A stretch of DNA of 64,000 nucleotides. Source: UBA4427 sp045106235 (lineage in GTDB: Bacteria > Myxococcota_A > UBA9160 > UBA4427). The position numbers were made by a program, and so were the translations under genes. A model generated the notes under the pieces. The model did no database searches, was not told where the DNA came from, and worked only from the letters and a program-made list of their open reading frames with translations. Each line of letters starts with the position of its first letter. Position 1 is the stretch's first letter. This document shows positions 60,828 to 64,000 of the stretch, in pieces. The stretch covers positions 15,240-79,239 of the forward strand of contig JBGCEJ010000027.1 of the NCBI GenBank assembly GCA_045106235.1, in the 5' to 3' direction.

Positions 60828-61694
60828 CTACAGCTCATTCTCAATCGCCGGCACCGCGCGAATATATTCACTGATCGCTTCAAGGTCGGAGCGCGGGAGT
60901 TCAGCGTAGCCGTGCTCAATCACCTCAGACATGAGCCCCTGGGTATCGTCGCCGTCGGGTTTGATTCCGGTTTCCAGATACCAAACCAGATCAGCCTTTG
61001 ACCATGTCCCGATCCCCGTCTTTGTGTCGGGCGTGATATTGGGTGCGCGTTCGCCCTCCGGCCCTTCCCTGGATCCGGCGAGGAAGAGCGTCGCGTCCAG
61101 ACCACCGGTCAGCGTCCGCGGGGTATGACACTCTCCGCAGTGCGCGGCGGCGAGCACGATGTACCGCCCTCGATTCCAGCTTTCGGTTTGCGCAGTGTCG
61201 GGTTCGAGCTGCAACGGTTCGAAATTCAACCATTTCCAACCTGCCAGGGTGGCCCTCCATGAGAAAGGGAAAGGTGCTTCGGGTGGGAGATTCGCTCGCT
61301 GTGTCTTTGGCAGGGAGAAGATGTATTCGCGGAGCGCCTTTAGATCAGCGTCCCTGAGCCCTGAGAAGGCGGTATACGGAAACACAGGGAAATAGTGCGA
61401 ACCATCGGGGGAGAGGCCTTCGCGCATAGCACGGATGAAGTCGGCATCACTCCACGCGCCGATTCCGGTTTCCTTGTTCGCCGTGATATTCGTGCTGTAA
61501 AAGACACCGAAGGGGGTCTGCATTGCACGGCCGCCCGCAAGTGGCGGCGCGTCCTCTCCTTCGCCGGGGTAGTTCGTATGGCAACTGCAGCCTCCCGTCG
61601 CGCGGAATACCCGTTCGCCCTCGGATTGCTCCGCAGCAAGCGGTGTACTCATCACGAGCAAGAGCAGCAATGCAGCCGTCGCGGAGTTGCTCAC
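60828..61694 (-). CDS. Diheme c-type cytochrome with one CxCH site
   Basis: 288 residues with a signal peptide (ATAALLLLLVMSTPLAA). Two haem regions: GERVFRATGGCSCHTNYPGEGEDAPPLAGG, with only one residue between the cysteines (CSCH), and HCGECHTPRTLTGG, a normal CxxCH. Repeated blocks TPFGVFYSTNITANKETGIGAWSDADFIRAMREG and APNITPDTKTGIGTWSKADLVWYLETG show two related cytochrome domains, as in the cytochrome subunits of PQQ or flavin dehydrogenases. Periplasmic electron carrier. Its ATG overlaps, or is adjacent to, the cytochrome c' stop. Confidence 0.88.
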   Translation of the reverse strand: MSNSATAALLLLLVMSTPLAAEQSEGERVFRATGGCSCHTNYPGEGEDAPPLAGGRAMQTPFGVFYSTNITANKETGIGAWSDADFIRAMREGLSPDGSHYFPVFPYTAFSGLRDADLKALREYIFSLPKTQRANLPPEAPFPFSWRATLAGWKWLNFEPLQLEPDTAQTESWNRGRYIVLAAAHCGECHTPRTLTGGLDATLFLAGSREGPEGERAPNITPDTKTGIGTWSKADLVWYLETGIKPDGDDTQGLMSEVIEHGYAELPRSDLEAISEYIRAVPAIENEL

Positions 61695-62233
61695 CGATTC
61701 TTATACGATTCTTCCTTGGGTGTTCGGTAGGCCTTGTGGCAACCCCCGCAACTCTTCCCGAGGCCGCGCATCGCCTTTCCCACAGCGCCCGCATCCCCTG
61801 CCGCAGCCGCGGCTTGGAGCGTCTTTGCCGCCGATTCGTAGTCAGCGATCGCGCTCTCAAAGCCCTTCCAGTCAGTCCAGATTTCCGGCTTCGCATCCGT
61901 CGCTTGGGTTTTGGTTTGCTTTCGGAATGCGGCCGCGATCAGCCCAGCCTCTTCCGCCATCTGTCCTGCATGGCTTTCGATATGCCCGGGAAGATTAAGA
62001 CCATTTTTAAGAATGCCGCTCAGCGCGCCCATATTGGCGCCGACGCCAGCCATCAATGACTGGCGATATTTCGTGATGGCTTCGTCGGCTTCATGGCCAT
62101 CGGCTTGGGCGGTATTCGCTCCGATCGACGCCGTCAGGACGGCAACCACACAAACGACCGAGAGCGTCGCGAGGGAAAAGAATGGCGTGTTCCGAATTGG
62201 CTTTAGCGGAGTAGCGGCGGCGATGGGCTTCAT
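61691..62233 (-). CDS. Cytochrome c' family protein
   Basis: 180 residues from ATG 62233 (AAAGGAATT upstream). Signal peptide or anchor FFSLATLSVVCVVAVLTASIGANTAQA. The mature chain, EAITKYRQSLMAGVGANMGALSGILKNGLNLPGHIESHAGQMAEEAGLI, and the C-terminal haem site KSCGGCHKAYR give the four-helix cytochrome c' plan, with haem near the C-terminus. Cytochromes c' bind NO and protect against nitrosative stress, or carry electrons. Coupled by a 4-bp overlap to the diheme cytochrome. Confidence 0.9.
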   Translation of the reverse strand: MKPIAAATPLKPIRNTPFFSLATLSVVCVVAVLTASIGANTAQADGHEADEAITKYRQSLMAGVGANMGALSGILKNGLNLPGHIESHAGQMAEEAGLIAAAFRKQTKTQATDAKPEIWTDWKGFESAIADYESAAKTLQAAAAAGDAGAVGKAMRGLGKSCGGCHKAYRTPKEESYKNR

Positions 62234-62376
62234 TGGGAATTCCTTTGCGCGGGACGGTTGGTGATGGGGCTGCTTGCACTGAACGCGGCTGCGCTCTTTT
62301 GAAAGCAAAGCACAGGCGGCGCGCTGGGGCAGCGGTTCTACTTGGGATTCTCGGAGGGTGAGCGGTTCAGGCGGCC

Positions 62377-63219
62377 CTAGACCGAATCGGTGTCGGTCTG
62401 GATCAGCGCTTTGCCCTGGCTCGCTTGCAGCAAGCGTGCACCGCCGCTTCGTGATCGCGTCTTCATCCCGGCGTCGTGGTGTTTTGCGAGGACTTCGGCT
62501 TCTGCTTCGAGTTCAGAATCAAAGTGGCCGGCCGAGAGCGCGTAGCCTTCGCTTTCGAGGACCTCCGTGAGCGAAGCGACGACGTCCTCGGCGCTTAGGC
62601 TGGGATCGATGTCGACGAGGCCGCCCGCGGTCTGCGGCGTGAATTCAAGATCGAGTGCGTCATAGATCGGGATCAGAATTTCCCTCAGCGTCTCGGTTTG
62701 TCCAATGGTCAGTACGCCGCCTACATGGGCGGCACCCCGGATCACACGCTGTCCAACCCCGAGAATTTTGATTTGACCGCCGAGATTGATGCTGTATTCG
62801 CCAGGGCAATACTCGCCGGGCACCTCGCCGACGCGCGCGTCGAGACCGAGGCCCCTGAGTGCTTCAGCGAACCAACCCGTCAGCTTCTCGAATCGATGCC
62901 GAATATGGAGGTTGGCGTCGGGATCGGGTGTGGCCCAGGCGAAGGCGAGCGCTGACTCAAGGAAGACAGCTGCATGCCCTCCCGCGAGGCGAATCACGGG
63001 CTCAAAGCCGGCCGCTCTTGCGATCTCGAGTGCCGCGTCATAACCATCGCGGCGCGCGTCAAGGCTGGAAAAGAGCAGTGCGTTATCGGGGCGATAGAGT
63101 CTGAGGCTCTCGCCAGTGCGACCGCTGCCGACACGGCGGAGTAAGGCGTGGGAAACGGCCGTGTCCAGAACAGACCGGCCGGGGAAGCGATCCCGATAGA
63201 GTTGAATCGACGGAGACAT
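62377..63219 (-). CDS. Lipoate/biotin protein-ligase-like protein
   Basis: 280 residues, ATG with GGAGGGCGGAG upstream. The fold marker RLAGGHAAVFLESALAFAWATP corresponds to the R-x-x-GG-x-AV-F motif of LplA. GEYCPGEYSINLGGQIKILGVGQRVIRGAAHVGGVL carries the GxKx(A/L)G-like catalytic Lys. The C-terminal part differs from E. coli LplA and is Ala/Glu-rich. Probably attaches or transfers lipoyl or octanoyl groups; it could be an LipM-type octanoyltransferase. Lies just upstream of the ATP synthase end on the same strand. Confidence 0.8.
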   Translation of the reverse strand: MSPSIQLYRDRFPGRSVLDTAVSHALLRRVGSGRTGESLRLYRPDNALLFSSLDARRDGYDAALEIARAAGFEPVIRLAGGHAAVFLESALAFAWATPDPDANLHIRHRFEKLTGWFAEALRGLGLDARVGEVPGEYCPGEYSINLGGQIKILGVGQRVIRGAAHVGGVLTIGQTETLREILIPIYDALDLEFTPQTAGGLVDIDPSLSAEDVVASLTEVLESEGYALSAGHFDSELEAEAEVLAKHHDAGMKTRSRSGGARLLQASQGKALIQTDTDSV

Positions 63220-63246
63220 CAGCTCCGCCCTCCGCGCCGCGGTGAA

Positions 63247-63654
63247 CTAACGTCCCGCGACGTCTACTTCGAGTGCCGCGCGAGCAACTACGGCTTCGAG
63301 ACGCGCCCGTTCCCCCGCGTTGTCATCGTTGTCGGCAAGGCTGCCGAGTTCGCTATCCGCCTCGGCCCGGCGCGTCTCCGCCTCGGAACCATCGATCTCA
63401 CTCGCGAGCGCGCAGGAGTCGACGAGCACGACGACGCGTGCGCCGTCGACCTCAGCAAACCCACTCGAAATAGCAGCCCATTCCGAACCACCACTTCGAA
63501 TGATTTGCATCGGCCCAAGCTGGAGCGGCGTGAGGAATCGCTCATGGCTCTCGAGCACGCCAAATTCACCGGATTCACCGGGCAAAACAACCTGCTCGAC
63601 CTGTTCCGAAAGCGCTTCGCCTTCCGGCGTCACGACGACGAGTTCTACAGCCAC
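63247..63654 (-). CDS. atpC: ATP synthase epsilon subunit
   Basis: 135 residues from GTG 63654 (AAGGAA upstream). Begins LVVVTPEGEALSEQVEQVVLPGESGEFGVLESHERFLTPLQLG, the conserved N-terminal beta-sandwich. SSGFAEVDGARVVVLVDSCALASEID leads into the helical C-terminal domain, typical length. It couples rotor motion to the F1 head and can inhibit ATP hydrolysis. 78 bp after atpD. Confidence 0.95.
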   Translation of the reverse strand: MAVELVVVTPEGEALSEQVEQVVLPGESGEFGVLESHERFLTPLQLGPMQIIRSGGSEWAAISSGFAEVDGARVVVLVDSCALASEIDGSEAETRRAEADSELGSLADNDDNAGERARLEAVVARAALEVDVAGR

Positions 63655-63732
63655 GTTTTGATTCCTTGCTGTGGAGGTGCTGGTATCCGAAGACTCAGCA
63701 CCCCAGAGGTAGCAGAGGTAGAGAGACGCGAA

Positions 63733-64000
63733 CTAGAGCGTCTTTGCCTTCTCGATCGCACTTTCGATATCGCCGACCATGTAGAACGCCTGCTCCGGCA
63801 GATCATCATGCTTGCCGTCGAGGATCTCACGGAAGCCGCGGATCGTATCTTCGAGCCGGACGTACACACCGGGCGTACCCGTGAACTGCTCAGCAACGTG
63901 GAAGGGCTGGGACAGGAAGCGCTGAATCTTTCGAGCGCGCGCCACCGTAAGCTTGTCCTCTTCCGAGAGCTCGTCCATACCGAGAATCGCGATGATGTCC
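63733..64000 (-). CDS. atpD: ATP synthase beta subunit, C-terminal 88 residues only
   Basis: The frame enters from beyond the window end. Visible are DIIAILGMDELSEEDKLTVARARKIQRFLSQPFHVAEQFTGTPGVYVRLEDTIRGFREILDGKHDDLPEQAFYMVGDIESAIEKAKTL, with the DELSEEDK catch-loop region and the conserved C-terminal helices. It ends in TAG, a second example of amber as a normal stop. The remaining ATP synthase genes presumably lie beyond base 64000. Confidence 0.96.
   Translation of the reverse strand, partial: DIIAILGMDELSEEDKLTVARARKIQRFLSQPFHVAEQFTGTPGVYVRLEDTIRGFREILDGKHDDLPEQAFYMVGDIESAIEKAKTL

Noticed and set aside
1..64000. Recurrent TTAGGC hexamer, often encoding Leu-Gly with the rare TTA codon
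   Set aside because: I saw about 15 occurrences, but at roughly 65 percent GC base composition alone predicts some 20 on both strands of 64 kb, so there is no sign of enrichment.

Overview
The window is a GC-rich piece of a Gram-negative bacterial chromosome. It is dominated by housekeeping genes and contains no phage, insertion sequence or CRISPR array that I can see. Outer-membrane porins, lipoproteins, LspA, a PBP1b-type enzyme, PII, a Fis-like protein, a sigma-54 promoter, cytochrome c' and a DUF3604 protein together suggest a deltaproteobacterium-grade organism (Myxococcota, Desulfobacterota or Binatota-like). That placement is an inference from gene content; no 16S gene is present.

Layout. 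1-8.0 kb, mostly minus strand: malic enzyme (cut by the window edge), acyl-CoA dehydrogenase, an IclR regulator, then PBP1b, a TPR lipoprotein and LspA. 8.2-15.9 kb, plus strand: argH, a small LptM-like lipoprotein, dapF, dapA and dapB (arginine and diaminopimelate/lysine supply), followed by a SnoaL-like protein, a His-rich lipoprotein and a large DUF4105-like protein. argH carries an in-frame TAG in its signature loop. 15.8-19.1 kb, minus: PII, a DUF3604 protein and a parvulin-like isomerase. Divergent from PII is a Fis-like gene behind a good sigma-54 promoter. 20-23 kb: two tandem porin paralogues with duplicated leaders and terminators. 23.9-27.2 kb, minus: a compact operon of two dodecins, a nucleotidyltransferase, YgfZ and a DUF2064 protein. 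27.4-28.5 kb: a UbiA-like membrane protein, a bidirectional terminator and tRNA-Ala(CGC).

28.6-42.1 kb, minus: a ferritin-like diiron protein; a three-gene group of a receiver-XRE regulator, a DapA-family lyase and a PfkB kinase-SIS isomerase fusion; enolase with a secreted protein; a BtuFCD-type importer; a ComEA-like protein; a polyprenyl diphosphate synthase; and RadA. 42.2-45.6 kb, plus: bioB-bioF-bioD behind an inverted repeat with the exact geometry of a BirA operator. 45.6-57.9 kb, minus: five consecutive exported proteins with DUF11-type beta-sandwich repeats. The last, of 2124 residues, ends in what looks like an outer-membrane beta-barrel of about 800 residues. 58.3-64 kb: a queuosine-precursor transporter, an alpha/beta hydrolase, a hypothetical protein, a diheme cytochrome with cytochrome c', a lipoate ligase-like protein, and the end of an ATP synthase operon (atpD, atpC).

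The strongest leads are these. (1) The DUF11/barrel locus looks like a self-contained surface structure. (2) The lyase + kinase-isomerase pair could form a Kdo or deoxy-sugar-acid salvage route; its first gene seems to start at AUU with the Shine-Dalgarno buried in a perfect 13-bp hairpin. (3) argH is interrupted by a stop codon in its catalytic loop. (4) There is a BirA-like operator before bioB and a sigma-54 promoter before the Fis-like gene.
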